Notes: generated from the letters alone by a model not told the origin. Positions 48,716 to 58,198 are shown, counted from the stretch's first letter. The stretch is 64,000 nucleotides of DNA from Stenotrophomonas sp. 169 (GCF_014621775.1 NZ_CP061204.1:2252501-2316500); one strand, 5' to 3'. Program-made: numbers and translations.

Positions 48716-49090
48716 ATGGACAACAAGCTGACCGTGTTGCTGGTGGATGACCACGAGGGTTTCATCAATGCCGCCATGCGCCACTTCCGCAAGGTGGAAT
48801 GGCTGGCCGTGGTCGGCAGCGCCGGTAACGGCCTGGAAGCCATAGAACGTTCGGAAAGCCTGCGCCCGAAGGTCGTGCTGATGGACCTGGCCATGCCCGA
48901 GATGGGCGGACTGCAGGCCACGCGGCTGATCAAATCGCAGGATGACGCGCCGTACATCGTCATCGCCAGCCACTTCGACGATGCCGAACACCGCGAGCAC
49001 GCCCTGCGCGCCGGTGCCGACAATTTCGTCAGCAAGCTGTCCTATATCCAGGAAGTCATGCCGATTCTGGAAGGGCTGAAGGAAAACTGA
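48716..49090 (+). CDS. Stand-alone receiver-domain response regulator
   Basis: 124 aa, a single receiver with VLLVDDHEGFINA, phospho-acceptor Asp in VVLMDLAMPEMGG, and the Lys in VSKLSYIQEV. It has no output domain. It sits 12 bp after rpoN and 1 bp before fleQ, so it is in their operon and probably acts by protein contact, perhaps on FleQ or the motor. The partner kinase is not in view. Confidence 0.9.
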   Translation: MDNKLTVLLVDDHEGFINAAMRHFRKVEWLAVVGSAGNGLEAIERSESLRPKVVLMDLAMPEMGGLQATRLIKSQDDAPYIVIASHFDDAEHREHALRAGADNFVSKLSYIQEVMPILEGLKEN

Positions 49091-49091
49091 G

Positions 49092-50573
49092 ATGAGCGAG
49101 TCACGGATCCTGCTGCTGGACAACGATGCCGTCCGCGCCGAGCACACCGTTGCCCTGCTGGAGTTCATGGATTTCAATCCGCGCTGGGTCGCCGACGCGG
49201 CGGATTTTTCCACGGGCCGTTACCGCCAGAACGACTGGATGGCGGTGATCGTCGGCGAGTTGGACGACAGTGATTCCAGTGCCTCGCTGTACCAGTGGCT
49301 GGGCCAGAGCAGCCTGCCGCCGCCGGTGCTGCTGATCGACGGGGATGCGCCCGCCTTCGCGCGACGCCATGGCCTGCACGAGGCCAATGTGTGGCCGCTG
49401 GAAGCGCCGCTGCGCCATGCCCAGATGGAAGCGCTGCTGCGCCGCGCGAGCCTGAAGCGACTGGATGCCGAACACCAGGCCGGTACCGTGCAGGAACAGG
49501 GACCCACCGGCACCGGGCCGGCGGTCATCGCGCTGCGGCAGATGATCGAGCAGGTCGCCGCGTTCGATACCACAGTGCTGGTGCTGGGTGAATCCGGCAC
49601 CGGCAAGGAAGTGGTGTCGCGTGCGATCCACCAGCGTTCGCCGCGCCGCGACGGCCCGTTCGTCGCGATCAACTGCGGCGCGATTCCGCCGGACCTGTTG
49701 GAAAGCGAACTGTTCGGTCACGAAAAAGGGGCGTTCACGGGCGCACTGAGCACCCGCAAAGGCCGCTTCGAAATGGCCGAGGGCGGCACGCTGCTGCTGG
49801 ACGAAATCGGCGACATGAGCCTGCCGATGCAGGTCAAGCTGCTGCGCGTGCTGCAGGAACGCAGCTTCGAGCGCGTGGGCGGCAACGAAACGATCCGCTG
49901 CAACGTGCGCGTGATCGCGGCGACCCACCGCGACCTGGAAAGCCGCATTGCCGATGGCAAGTTCCGCGAGGACCTGTTCTATCGGCTCAATGTGTTTCCC
50001 ATCGACGTACCGGCCCTGCGCGAGCGCCTGGAGGATCTGCCGACGCTGGCAGAAACCATCGCCGGCCAGCTGGCGCGGACCGGGCGCGGCGAAGTGCGTT
50101 TCTCCCCCGAAGCCCTGCAGGCGCTGACCGCCTATGCATGGCCGGGCAATGTGCGTGAGCTGACCAACCTGGTGGAGCGCCTGGCCGTGCTGCATCCGGG
50201 CGGCACCGTGCGCGTGCAGGACCTGCCGGTGCGCTACCGCGCCGACATCCCGACCGTGGCCACGCCGGCAGCGCCCGTCGCGGCGAATGCGCCGGAAGGT
50301 GAGGAGCGCCTGGACCTGCGCAGCTTCTCCTTCCATGCGCCTGGCCAGCACGCCCACGCGGCGCCGGCCGCCCCGGCCGCACTGCCCGATGATGGCCTGG
50401 ACCTGCGCAACCACATGGCCAACATCGAACTGGCACTGATCCATGAAGCCCTGGAACGGACCCAGGGCGTCGTCGCCCACGCCGCCCAGTTGCTCGGCCT
50501 GCGCCGTACCACGCTGGTGGAAAAGCTGCGCAAGTACGGCATCGAACGCGATCAGCCGGAAATGACCGGCTGA
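49092..50573 (+). CDS. fleQ: Sigma-54-dependent flagellar master regulator FleQ
   Basis: 493 aa. An N-terminal FleQ-type receiver-like domain lacks a standard phosphorylation pocket. An AAA+ domain follows with Walker A GESGTGKE (from residue 166), the sigma-54 contact loop GAFTGA (residues 213-218) and LLLDEIGDMSLPMQ. It ends in a Fis-type helix-turn-helix (GVVAHAAQLLGLRRTTLVEK). It is the expected activator of the sigma-54 promoters in this window. FleQ homologs often bind c-di-GMP. Confidence 0.95.
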   Translation: MSESRILLLDNDAVRAEHTVALLEFMDFNPRWVADAADFSTGRYRQNDWMAVIVGELDDSDSSASLYQWLGQSSLPPPVLLIDGDAPAFARRHGLHEANVWPLEAPLRHAQMEALLRRASLKRLDAEHQAGTVQEQGPTGTGPAVIALRQMIEQVAAFDTTVLVLGESGTGKEVVSRAIHQRSPRRDGPFVAINCGAIPPDLLESELFGHEKGAFTGALSTRKGRFEMAEGGTLLLDEIGDMSLPMQVKLLRVLQERSFERVGGNETIRCNVRVIAATHRDLESRIADGKFREDLFYRLNVFPIDVPALRERLEDLPTLAETIAGQLARTGRGEVRFSPEALQALTAYAWPGNVRELTNLVERLAVLHPGGTVRVQDLPVRYRADIPTVATPAAPVAANAPEGEERLDLRSFSFHAPGQHAHAAPAAPAALPDDGLDLRNHMANIELALIHEALERTQGVVAHAAQLLGLRRTTLVEKLRKYGIERDQPEMTG

Positions 50574-50578
50574 CCCAT

Positions 50579-50715
50579 CCGCCGAGCACGGCTCGGCGCT
50601 ACAACGGCATCACGCACGAACCGACCCGGTAGCGCCGAGCCACGCTCGGCGAGCGCAGCGGCGCTTTCCCTCACCCGCTCGCTGCGGGCATCCGCCGAGC
50701 ACGGCTCGGCGCTAC
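50579..50715. repeat. GTAG palindromes after fleQ
   Basis: Two inverted halves ending GCTAC (50579-50602 and 50692-50715) flank a plus-oriented GTAG hairpin at 50629-50651. This is the same layout, with about 113-bp spacing, as one and a half units of the array at 17.3 kb. Confidence 0.85.
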
Positions 50716-50796
50716 AACGCGCACTTTGCACATTTCCTGAAAGCCACGGCGACCACTCCGCCACACGCTGGGTACTCCGCTTCCTGGAGCCGCTCC

Positions 50797-51234
50797 ATGC
50801 GCATCCTGCCTGCTGTCCTCGCCTCCTGCCTGCTGGTCCACGCTGCGGTCGCCGCCCCGCCCCAGCCGCCCGGCTGCAGCATGCCCAGCAGCATCGACAG
50901 CCGCCGCCTGACCAACCTCACCGATCCGCTGTGGCGACCGGACAACCCGAATGCGGGCCGCATGGTGCGGGTCGACTTCAGCGGTGGCCATTACCTGCTC
51001 ACCGTACTCGGCACGCGCCTGCGCTATCAGGGCACGTACCACTACAAACGGATCGCCGCCAACATCGCCGCGATCGACATGCACGAAGCGTTTGAAGCGG
51101 GCGACAGCCATTACCAGTTGCTGCTGACCTGCCAGACCGACCTGCAGGGCCGCTTCGTGTTCACCCAGTTCGACGGTCCCCTCCCACCGAAGCGTCGCCA
51201 GAATGGCGGCACGTGGACGCTGCAGCCGCATTGA
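50797..51234 (+). CDS. Small exported protein of unknown function between fleQ and fliE
   Basis: A 145-aa protein with a signal peptide (MRILPAVLASCLLVHAAVAA) and two Cys residues in the mature part (PPGCSMPSS and LLTCQTDLQG), possibly a disulfide. I do not recognise a family. It has no known flagellar counterpart. GGAG lies ten bases before the ATG. It is bracketed by palindromes upstream and a sigma-54 promoter downstream, so it may be an independent insert in the flagellar cluster. Confidence 0.65.
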   Translation: MRILPAVLASCLLVHAAVAAPPQPPGCSMPSSIDSRRLTNLTDPLWRPDNPNAGRMVRVDFSGGHYLLTVLGTRLRYQGTYHYKRIAANIAAIDMHEAFEAGDSHYQLLLTCQTDLQGRFVFTQFDGPLPPKRRQNGGTWTLQPH

Positions 51235-51355
51235 CGGAACGGAGGCGGAAACCCGACGCCGGATTTCCGACGTCTCCCGGGGACAGCGCCTTCAGCGCTG
51301 ACAGAAAGGCGCTGTCCTCCCCGCCCGGCAGACGTTCGGCAAACATTAACGATTC

Positions 51356-51371
51356 CGGCACGGCGCTTGCA
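51356..51371 (+). promoter_or_regulatory. Sigma-54 promoter of fliEFGHIJK
   Basis: CGGCAC, 5 bp (GGCGC), TTGCA, about 47 bp before the fliE start. The first base departs from the consensus T, as at fliL. Confidence 0.75.
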
Positions 51372-51418
51372 TCGGCACCAGGGCAACTCCCTGTTCCCGT
51401 TCCATGGAATCGCGCCAC

Positions 51419-51781
51419 ATGAGCCACTCCGTCACCTCGATCCTTTCGCAGATCCGCAGCTTCCAGACGCAGGCTACCCAGCCGCTGTCCAGTCCGCTGT
51501 CGGAGATGCCGCGTACCAATGCGATCCCGGGCGGAACCGCCATCGGCGGCCCTGCGCCGACCAGCTTCAGCGATACCCTGCGTGGCGCATTGTCATCGGT
51601 GAACGAAGCACAGGCGAAGTCGGGCGGACTGGCGCGTGATTTCGAACTGGGCGTACCCGGTGCCGACCTGGCCAAGGTCATGATCGCCTCGCAGCAATCG
51701 CAGATCGCCTTCCGTGCCACCGTGGAAGTCCGCAACCGTCTCGTCCAGGCTTACCAGGACGTGATGAACATGCCGCTGTAA
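51419..51781 (+). CDS. fliE: Flagellar hook-basal body complex protein FliE
   Basis: 120 aa. It links the MS ring to the rod. The C-terminal half carries the family pattern DLAKVMIASQQSQIAFRATV followed by EVRNRLVQAYQDVMNMPL. I prefer the Met at 51419; an in-frame ATG lies five codons upstream. Confidence 0.95.
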   Translation: MSHSVTSILSQIRSFQTQATQPLSSPLSEMPRTNAIPGGTAIGGPAPTSFSDTLRGALSSVNEAQAKSGGLARDFELGVPGADLAKVMIASQQSQIAFRATVEVRNRLVQAYQDVMNMPL

Positions 51782-51793
51782 GGACCGCATCCC

Positions 51794-53434
51794 ATGGCAC
51801 TCACCCTTTCCAAGGAAGCACTGAACGGCGAGAAGGCCGGCCAGTGGTTTGATCGCCTGCAGAGCCTGCAGATCGCACGCCGCCTCGGCCTGATGGCCAT
51901 GATCGCCGTCGCCGTCGCCGCCGGCCTGGCGGTGTTTTTCTGGTCGCAGAAGCCCGGCATGGTGCCGCTGTACACCGGCCTGGACCAGAAGGCCACCGCC
52001 GAAGCCACCGACCTGCTGCGCGCGGCGCAGATTCCCTTCGAGCTGGATGCGGCCACCGGCGGCATCACCGTGCCGGAGAAAAACCTGCACGATGCGCGGC
52101 TGAAGCTGGCCAGCTCCGGCCTGACCGACAACGGACGCCTCGGCTTCGAGCTGATGGAGCGCGATCCCGGTTTCGGCGTCAGCCAGTTCGTGGAAAGCGC
52201 CCGCTACCAGCATTCGCTGGAAACCGAGTTGTCGCGCACCATCAACACCCTGCGTCCGGTGCGCGATTCGCGCGTGCACCTGGCCATCCCCAAGCCCAGC
52301 GCCTTCACCCGCCAGCGCGATGTCGCCAGCGCGTCGGTGGTGCTGGAACTGCGCGGTGGCCAGCAGCTGGAGCGCGGTCAGGTCGACGCGATCGTGCACA
52401 TGGTCGCCGCCAGCATCCCCGATCTCACCCCGGAACGCGTGACCGTGGTCGACCAGAGCGGACGCATGCTGAGCGTGTCCGATCCGAACAGCGAAGCGGC
52501 CTTGAATGCAGCACAGTTCGAGCAGGTGCGCCGCCAGGAAACCTCGTTCAACCAGCGCATCCGTGAGCTGCTGGAGCCGATGACCGGCCCGGGACGGGTC
52601 AAGCCGGAAGTCAGCGTGGCGATGGACTTTTCCACCACCGAAGAAGCCCGCGAGCTCTACAACGGCGAGCCGGCCAAGGTGCGCAGCGAGCAGACCAGCG
52701 AAAATTCCACCGCCGCAACCGGTCCGCAGGGCGTGCCAGGGGCTGCCAGCAATGCGCCGCCGGGACAGCCCGCGCCTGCGGCGGCGACCGCAGCGCCGAC
52801 CGAAACCTCGCGCAACGCCACCCGCAACTACGAACTGGACCGCACCCTGCAGCACACCCGCCAGCCCGCCGGACGCATCGAGCGCGTGTCGGTGGCAGTA
52901 CTGCTGGACAACGTCCCGCGTCCCGGTGCCAACGGCAAGGTGACCGAGCAGGCATTGTCGGCCGCCGAACTCACCCGCATCGAGGGCCTGGTGAAGCAGG
53001 CGGTCGGCTTCAATGCCGAGCGCGGCGACACCGTGTCAGTGATGAACGCGCCCTTCGTGCGTGAAGTCATTCCGGTGGAAGGTCCCAAGTGGTGGGAGCT
53101 GCCGTGGGTGCAGGATGGCCTGCGCCTGCTGCTGGGTGCGGTGGTCGTGCTGGCCCTGTTGTTCGGCGTGCTGCGTCCGGCACTGCGCGCGATCAGCGGC
53201 AACGGCCCGCGCCCGGCGCAGCTCGGGCAGGATCCGCTGACCGCCGACGTGCAGTTGGTGGACGATGACATGGACCTACCCGCGCTGGAGCGTGACCGCA
53301 GCAGCCTGGGCAGTGTACCGCTGGCCCTGCCGGTGGATTCCTATGAAGAGCGCCTGCGCATGGCACGCGAAGCAGTGAAAACCGATTCCAAGCGCGTCGC
53401 GCAGGTCGTCAAGGGGTGGGTGGCGCATGAATGA
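51794..53434 (+). CDS. fliF: Flagellar MS-ring protein FliF
   Basis: 546 aa, an inner-membrane ring. Transmembrane segments lie near residues 34-54 (LGLMAMIAVAVAAGLAVFFW) and 440-460 (GLRLLLGAVVVLALLFGVL), with periplasmic ring-building motifs between. The C-terminus that binds FliG is acidic (LVDDDMDLPALERD). The stop overlaps the fliG start by 8 bp. Confidence 0.97.
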   Translation: MALTLSKEALNGEKAGQWFDRLQSLQIARRLGLMAMIAVAVAAGLAVFFWSQKPGMVPLYTGLDQKATAEATDLLRAAQIPFELDAATGGITVPEKNLHDARLKLASSGLTDNGRLGFELMERDPGFGVSQFVESARYQHSLETELSRTINTLRPVRDSRVHLAIPKPSAFTRQRDVASASVVLELRGGQQLERGQVDAIVHMVAASIPDLTPERVTVVDQSGRMLSVSDPNSEAALNAAQFEQVRRQETSFNQRIRELLEPMTGPGRVKPEVSVAMDFSTTEEARELYNGEPAKVRSEQTSENSTAATGPQGVPGAASNAPPGQPAPAAATAAPTETSRNATRNYELDRTLQHTRQPAGRIERVSVAVLLDNVPRPGANGKVTEQALSAAELTRIEGLVKQAVGFNAERGDTVSVMNAPFVREVIPVEGPKWWELPWVQDGLRLLLGAVVVLALLFGVLRPALRAISGNGPRPAQLGQDPLTADVQLVDDDMDLPALERDRSSLGSVPLALPVDSYEERLRMAREAVKTDSKRVAQVVKGWVAHE

Positions 53435-54428
53435 GATGCCGATCAGCGGCGTACAGCGCGCGGCCATCCTGCTGCTTTCCCTGGGTGAGCAGGAAGCCGC
53501 CGACGTGCTGCGCCACATGGAGCCCAAGGAGGTGCAGAAGATCGGCATCGCCATGGCGACCATGAGCAATGTCACCCGCGAGCAGGTAGAAGGCGTGATG
53601 GACAGCTTCAACAATGAGCTGACCTCCAAGACCTCCCTCGGTGTCGGGTCGGACGACTACATCCGCAACATGCTGGTGCAGGCACTGGGCAGCGAGAAAG
53701 CCAGCAGCCTGATCGATCGCATCCTGCTCGGACGCAACACGACGGGCCTGGATGCGCTGAAGTGGATGGATCCGCGCGCGGTCGCCGACCTGGTGCGCAA
53801 CGAACACCCGCAGATCATCGCCATCGTCATGGCCCACCTGGAAACCGACCAGGCCGCCGATGCGCTGAAGCTGCTGCCGGAGCGCACCCGCGTGGACGTA
53901 TTGCTGCGCATCGCCACGCTGGACGGCATCCCGCCCAACGCGCTCAACGAGCTCAACGAAATCATGGAACGCCAGTTCTCCGGCAACCAGAACCTGAAGT
54001 CGTCGAATATCGGCGGCGTGCAGGTGGCCGCCAACATCCTGAACTTCATGGACAGCGGACAGGACCAGGTCATCCTGGGCGAGATCGCACGCGTGGATGC
54101 CTCGCTCAGCGGGCGCATCCAGGAAATGATGTTCGTCTTCGACGACCTGGTCGACCTGGACGACCGCGAGATGCAGCTGGTGCTGCGCGAAGTGAGTGGC
54201 GAACGGCTGGGCCTGGCCCTGCGCGGTGCGGACATCAAGGTGCGCGACAAGATCACCCGCAACATGTCCCAGCGCGCGGCGGAGATCCTGCTGGAAGACA
54301 TGGAAGCGCGCGGTCCGGTGCGCCTGTCCGACGTGGAAGGGGCGCAGCGCGAGATCCTTGCCATCGTCAAGCGCATGGCCGATGAAGGCACGGTCGCCCT
54401 CGGTGGCAGCGCGGAGGCCATGCTGTGA
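53427..54428 (+). CDS. fliG: Flagellar motor switch protein FliG
   Basis: 333 aa. The rotor protein that meets the stator. It shows the EHPQ motif (NEHPQIIAIVMAHL), the GGVQVAANILNFMDSG middle segment, and the charged C-terminal torque helix (MQLVLREVSGERLGLALRGA). It overlaps fliF and fliH. Confidence 0.98.
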   Translation: MNEMPISGVQRAAILLLSLGEQEAADVLRHMEPKEVQKIGIAMATMSNVTREQVEGVMDSFNNELTSKTSLGVGSDDYIRNMLVQALGSEKASSLIDRILLGRNTTGLDALKWMDPRAVADLVRNEHPQIIAIVMAHLETDQAADALKLLPERTRVDVLLRIATLDGIPPNALNELNEIMERQFSGNQNLKSSNIGGVQVAANILNFMDSGQDQVILGEIARVDASLSGRIQEMMFVFDDLVDLDDREMQLVLREVSGERLGLALRGADIKVRDKITRNMSQRAAEILLEDMEARGPVRLSDVEGAQREILAIVKRMADEGTVALGGSAEAML

Positions 54429-55053
54429 ACACGGCCATCCGCTGGAATGCACCCGACCTGCTGGCCGATGCGCAACCACTGCTCGACGAGCACCTGCTGC
54501 AGGGCGAGCCGGAGCACGAACCGGAGCCGCTGCTGCAGCCCCCTACCCTGGAAGAAATCCAGGCCATCCAGGACAGCGCCGAGAAAGAAGGCTTCAGCCA
54601 TGGGCATGCCGAAGGCTTTGCGCAGGGCCAGGCCGAGGTGCGCCGCGTCGTCGCACAGATGGAGGGCATCCTGGACAACTTCAGCCGCCCCTTGGTGCGT
54701 CTGGAAAACGAAGCCGTCGCCGCGCTCGGCGAGCTGGCCGTGCGCATTGCCGGCAGCCTGGTCGGACGCGCGTACGAAGTGGATCCGGAGCTGCTGGCGC
54801 AACTGGTCGCAGAAGGCGTTGACGCCGTCGGTGGCAGCAGCCGCGAGGTGGAAGTGCGCCTGCATCCGGATGACATCGCCGCCCTCGCCCCCTGCTCACC
54901 CTGTCACCGCAGCAGCGTCTGGTGCCCGACCCCGCGCTGGGCCGTGGCGACCTGCGCGTACACGCGGAGAGCGTGCGCATCGACGGCACGCTGGAGGCGC
55001 GCCTGCGCGGTGCGCTGGACAAAGTGATGCGACAAGTAGGAGCCGGCGCATGA
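54425..55053 (+). CDS. fliH: Flagellar assembly protein FliH with apparent frameshift
   Basis: Negative regulator and carrier of the FliI ATPase. The first 155 residues read normally (HGHAEGFAQGQAEVRRVVAQ; the C-terminal domain starts with LGELAVRIAGSLVGRA). In the C tract at 54888-54892 the frame breaks and ends early at 55027 with an unrelated Cys/Arg/Trp-rich tail. Restoring one C gives LLTLSPQQRLVPDPALGRGD and on to VMRQVGAGA, ending exactly at the ATGA overlap with fliI and making 209 aa. Either this is a one-base assembly error or the gene is damaged in this strain. Confidence 0.85.
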
Positions 55054-56435
55054 GCACGATCGATCTGCCGCTGCCGCCGGAATGGACCGGTGCACGCAAC
55101 CTGCGCCTCGGTGCCCGCTTGGACGCCTTGAAATTCGACACGCTGCACGGGCGCGGACTCATCCGCGAGGGCGTACTCCGTCGCGCCGTGGGCCTGACCC
55201 TGGAAGCGGTCGGCTGCGAAGCGCCGCTGGGCGCCAGCTGCAAGGTGGAAGTGGACGGCGGCTGGGTGGACTCGGAAGTGGTCGGGTTCGCCGGCGACCG
55301 CACCTACCTGATGCCCAGCGCCGAACTGCACGGCCTGCTGCCCAATGCGCGGGTGGTGCCTTCGCTGCGCCGTGGTGGCGGCGTGGACGTGGGCGAAGGC
55401 CTGCTGGGGCGTGTCATCGACAGTGATGGCGTGCCGCTGGACGGAAAGGGCCCCATCCGCGCGGAGGGCTCGGTGGGCATGGCCGGCGTGTCGATGAACC
55501 CGCTCGCCCGCGAACCGATCACCCAGCCGCTGGATGTCGGCGTGCGCGCGATCAACGCATTGCTGCCGATCGGCCGCGGCCAGCGCGTGGGCCTGTTCGC
55601 CGGCTCCGGCGTGGGTAAATCAACGCTGCTGGGCATGATGACCCGCTTCACTTCGGCAGACGTGATCGTGGTCGGCCTGATCGGTGAACGTGGCCGCGAA
55701 GTCCGTGATTTCGTCGAATCCACCTTGGGCGAAGAGGGCCTGCGCCGCGCGGTGGTCGTGGCTGCACCCGCCGACCGTCCGCCGCTGGCACGCCTGCATG
55801 GCGCCTACCGTGCTACGGCCATCGCCGAGTGGTACCGCGATCAGGGCCTGAACGTTCTGCTGCTTATGGATTCCCTGACCCGCTTCGCCCAGGCCCAGCG
55901 TGAGATCGGTCTGTCCGTTGGCGAACCGCCGACCACCCGCGGCTATCCGCCCTCGGTATTCGCCAAGCTGCCGGCACTGGTCGAACGGGCCGGCAACGGG
56001 GCCAAGGGCCGCGGCTCCATCACCGCGTTCTACACCGTGCTGACCGAAGGCGATGATCCGCAGGATCCGATCGCCGATGCCGCACGTGCCATCCTCGACG
56101 GTCATATCCTGCTCTCGCGGCGGGTGGCCGACAGCGGCCTATACCCGGCAATCGACGTGGAATCATCGGTCAGCCGCGTGGTCACGGAAATCGCCGATGA
56201 AGCCTGGCGCCTGCGCATCCGCAAGTTGAAGCGGCTGGTCTCGGCGTATTCGTCCAATCGCGACCTGATCGCGATCGGCGCCTACCAGCGCGGCAACGAT
56301 GCGGCGACGGACGAAGCGTTGGAGCGCTGGCCCGAGATCGTCGAGTTCCTCGGCCAGGACGTCGCCAAGGCGGCCGACCTTCCCCACAGCCAGGCCGCCC
56401 TCAAGCGCCTGGTGGAACCGGAGCACGCGGCATGA
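55050..56435 (+). CDS. fliI: Flagellum-specific ATPase FliI
   Basis: 461 aa, the hexameric ATPase of the export gate, related to F1-beta. Walker A GSGVGKSTL is preceded by GLFA; Walker B is LLLMDSLTRFAQAQREI, followed by GEPPTTRGYPPSVF. I start at the ATG overlapping the restored fliH end; the frame is open upstream only because it runs through fliH. fliJ overlaps the stop. Confidence 0.97.
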   Translation: MSTIDLPLPPEWTGARNLRLGARLDALKFDTLHGRGLIREGVLRRAVGLTLEAVGCEAPLGASCKVEVDGGWVDSEVVGFAGDRTYLMPSAELHGLLPNARVVPSLRRGGGVDVGEGLLGRVIDSDGVPLDGKGPIRAEGSVGMAGVSMNPLAREPITQPLDVGVRAINALLPIGRGQRVGLFAGSGVGKSTLLGMMTRFTSADVIVVGLIGERGREVRDFVESTLGEEGLRRAVVVAAPADRPPLARLHGAYRATAIAEWYRDQGLNVLLLMDSLTRFAQAQREIGLSVGEPPTTRGYPPSVFAKLPALVERAGNGAKGRGSITAFYTVLTEGDDPQDPIADAARAILDGHILLSRRVADSGLYPAIDVESSVSRVVTEIADEAWRLRIRKLKRLVSAYSSNRDLIAIGAYQRGNDAATDEALERWPEIVEFLGQDVAKAADLPHSQAALKRLVEPEHAA

Positions 56436-56890
56436 TGCAATCAAAGCGTATCGATCCGCTGCTCAAGCGCGCGCAGGAAAAAGAAGACACCGTGGCGCGC
56501 GAGCTGGCTGACCGCCAGCGCACCCTGGACACGCATCTTTCGCGACTGGACGAACTGCGGCGCTATGCCGATGAGTACGCCAATGCGCAGATGGCCGCGA
56601 CCAGCCCGGCACAACTGCTGAATCGTCGCGCCTTCCTGGACCGGCTGGACAGTGCGGTCACCCAGCAGACCCAGAACGTGGACAGCAACCGCGAGAAAGT
56701 GGAGGCCGAACGCGCGCGCCTGCTGCTTGCCAGCCGTGACAAGAAGGTGCTTGAGCAGCTGGCGGCCAGTTACCGCGCACAGGAACAGCAGGTCGCCGAA
56801 AAGCGTACCCAGCGCGAAATGGACGATCTCGGCGCTCGGCGGTCCCGCCTACAGCAGGTCGCAGACCCCGATTCCGGGGTGCAGTCGTGA
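56432..56890 (+). CDS. fliJ: Flagellar export protein FliJ
   Basis: 152 aa, a long coiled coil (for example RIDPLLKRAQEKEDTVAREL) that acts as the stalk in the FliI ring and helps chaperone cycling. The sequence is typically divergent; position and coiled-coil pattern decide the call. Confidence 0.92.
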   Translation: MMQSKRIDPLLKRAQEKEDTVARELADRQRTLDTHLSRLDELRRYADEYANAQMAATSPAQLLNRRAFLDRLDSAVTQQTQNVDSNREKVEAERARLLLASRDKKVLEQLAASYRAQEQQVAEKRTQREMDDLGARRSRLQQVADPDSGVQS

Positions 56891-58008
56891 TGGCGCCGGC
56901 GCTGGGGGGCAGCACCGCCGGAACCGCAGTGGCCGCTGCCGGCACCTCGGCGCGCGGCAATGCACCCCGCGGCAAGGATGGCGCCGACGGTTTCGACCGC
57001 ATGCTGCAGCAGGCGGACAGCCCCTCGCGTCCACCACGCTCCCGGCAGGACGCGAACGCCGACACGCCGTCCGACACCACCGCGACCAGCAAGGACCGCC
57101 CTTCCGCAGCACAGGACGGCGGCACCCGTGAGCCCCGCCCGGATGAGGTGGCAGACACCGAAGCCGCCGTCAGCCAGGCGGCCCAACCTGACGGTGTCGA
57201 GCACCGTGATGACGTGCCTGAGTGGCCACCTGCCGGCTTGGCCGGCCTGCTGCTGTCGATGCCGCCGCCCGCCACGGAAGCGTCCGCAGCACTTACCAGC
57301 GCGTCGACCTCCACTGCCGCGCTGACATCCCCGGCCATGGCATCGCCAGCACTGCCGATGGCCGCCGCAGCCCCCTCCGCAGGATTTGCCGTCGCCGTGG
57401 ACGCGGAAGCCGGCGATACCGAACTGCCTGCCGACCTGATGGATGCCCTGATGGCCGCGGGTGGCACGGACGAGGCCGCGGCCAGCGACGACACCGCTAC
57501 CGCACCCGGCCTGCTGTTCGGCCTGTCCTCACTGCAGGCGATGCGCACCGGCAGCGAACCCGCCCTGGCGCGGATGAGCGATCCGAATCCGACGCCGGTG
57601 CTGGGCCAGGACGGCTTCGACGACGCCGTCAGTGCCAAGGTGGGTTGGCTGGCCGAACAGAAGATCGGCCACGCCCACATTCGCATCAGTCCTGATGAGA
57701 TGGGGGCGATCGACGTGCGCCTGCAGATGGACGGCGACAAGGTCCACGCCAGTTTCAGCAGTCCGCATGTAGAAGTCCGCCACGCGCTCGAAAGCAGCCT
57801 GCCGCGGCTGCGCGAACTGCTGGGTGAGCAGGGCTTCCAGCTGGCCCATGCCGATGTCGGCCATCAGCCGCAAGGTGAGCCGGGCCAGGGTGAGCAGCGG
57901 AGCAGCTTCACCGGCGAAGGACGCGATGCCGAGCGCGGCGTCGCAGAGGTCACGCTGTCCAGCGCCCAGCTGATCCGCCAGCGGGGCCTGCTCGACGTCC
58001 ACGCGTGA
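56890..58008 (+). CDS. fliK: Hook-length control protein FliK
   Basis: About 372 aa. The N-terminal two thirds are low-complexity Ala/Pro/Thr/Asp rich, as expected for the molecular ruler. The C-terminal switch domain is conserved (HAHIRISPDEMGAIDVRLQM, and VRHALESSLPRLRELLGEQG). The start is the ATG overlapping the fliJ stop; a GTG one codon earlier is possible. It ends the fliE operon. Confidence 0.93.
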   Translation: MAPALGGSTAGTAVAAAGTSARGNAPRGKDGADGFDRMLQQADSPSRPPRSRQDANADTPSDTTATSKDRPSAAQDGGTREPRPDEVADTEAAVSQAAQPDGVEHRDDVPEWPPAGLAGLLLSMPPPATEASAALTSASTSTAALTSPAMASPALPMAAAAPSAGFAVAVDAEAGDTELPADLMDALMAAGGTDEAAASDDTATAPGLLFGLSSLQAMRTGSEPALARMSDPNPTPVLGQDGFDDAVSAKVGWLAEQKIGHAHIRISPDEMGAIDVRLQMDGDKVHASFSSPHVEVRHALESSLPRLRELLGEQGFQLAHADVGHQPQGEPGQGEQRSSFTGEGRDAERGVAEVTLSSAQLIRQRGLLDVHA

Positions 58009-58088
58009 CGGATTACCGCCGCCAGTAATCCGTCGCGGCGAACGGCTGAGCCCCTCGTGGTCGGTCGGGGAAGCTGTTTCCTGGGGTT

Positions 58089-58198
58089 GGGCCGGGCGGG
58101 AGGGATTGGTGGGGGACGGCAAGAGCCGCATCCATGCGTGCCTCGTTTCGCGCCATCCATGGCGCTCAACGCCCCCACCAACCCCTCCCGCCCGGCCC
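58089..58198 (+). repeat. Giant hairpin element, copy 3
   Basis: Arms at 58089-58115 and 58172-58198 pair over 27 bp with one A-C mismatch. The enclosed loop (58116-58171) matches copy 1 at all but two or three positions, yet the arm sequence is different. CTGACAG follows at 58198-58204, then an A-rich stretch and a GTAG palindrome at 58248, the same order and nearly the same spacing as copy 1. Confidence 0.85.
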
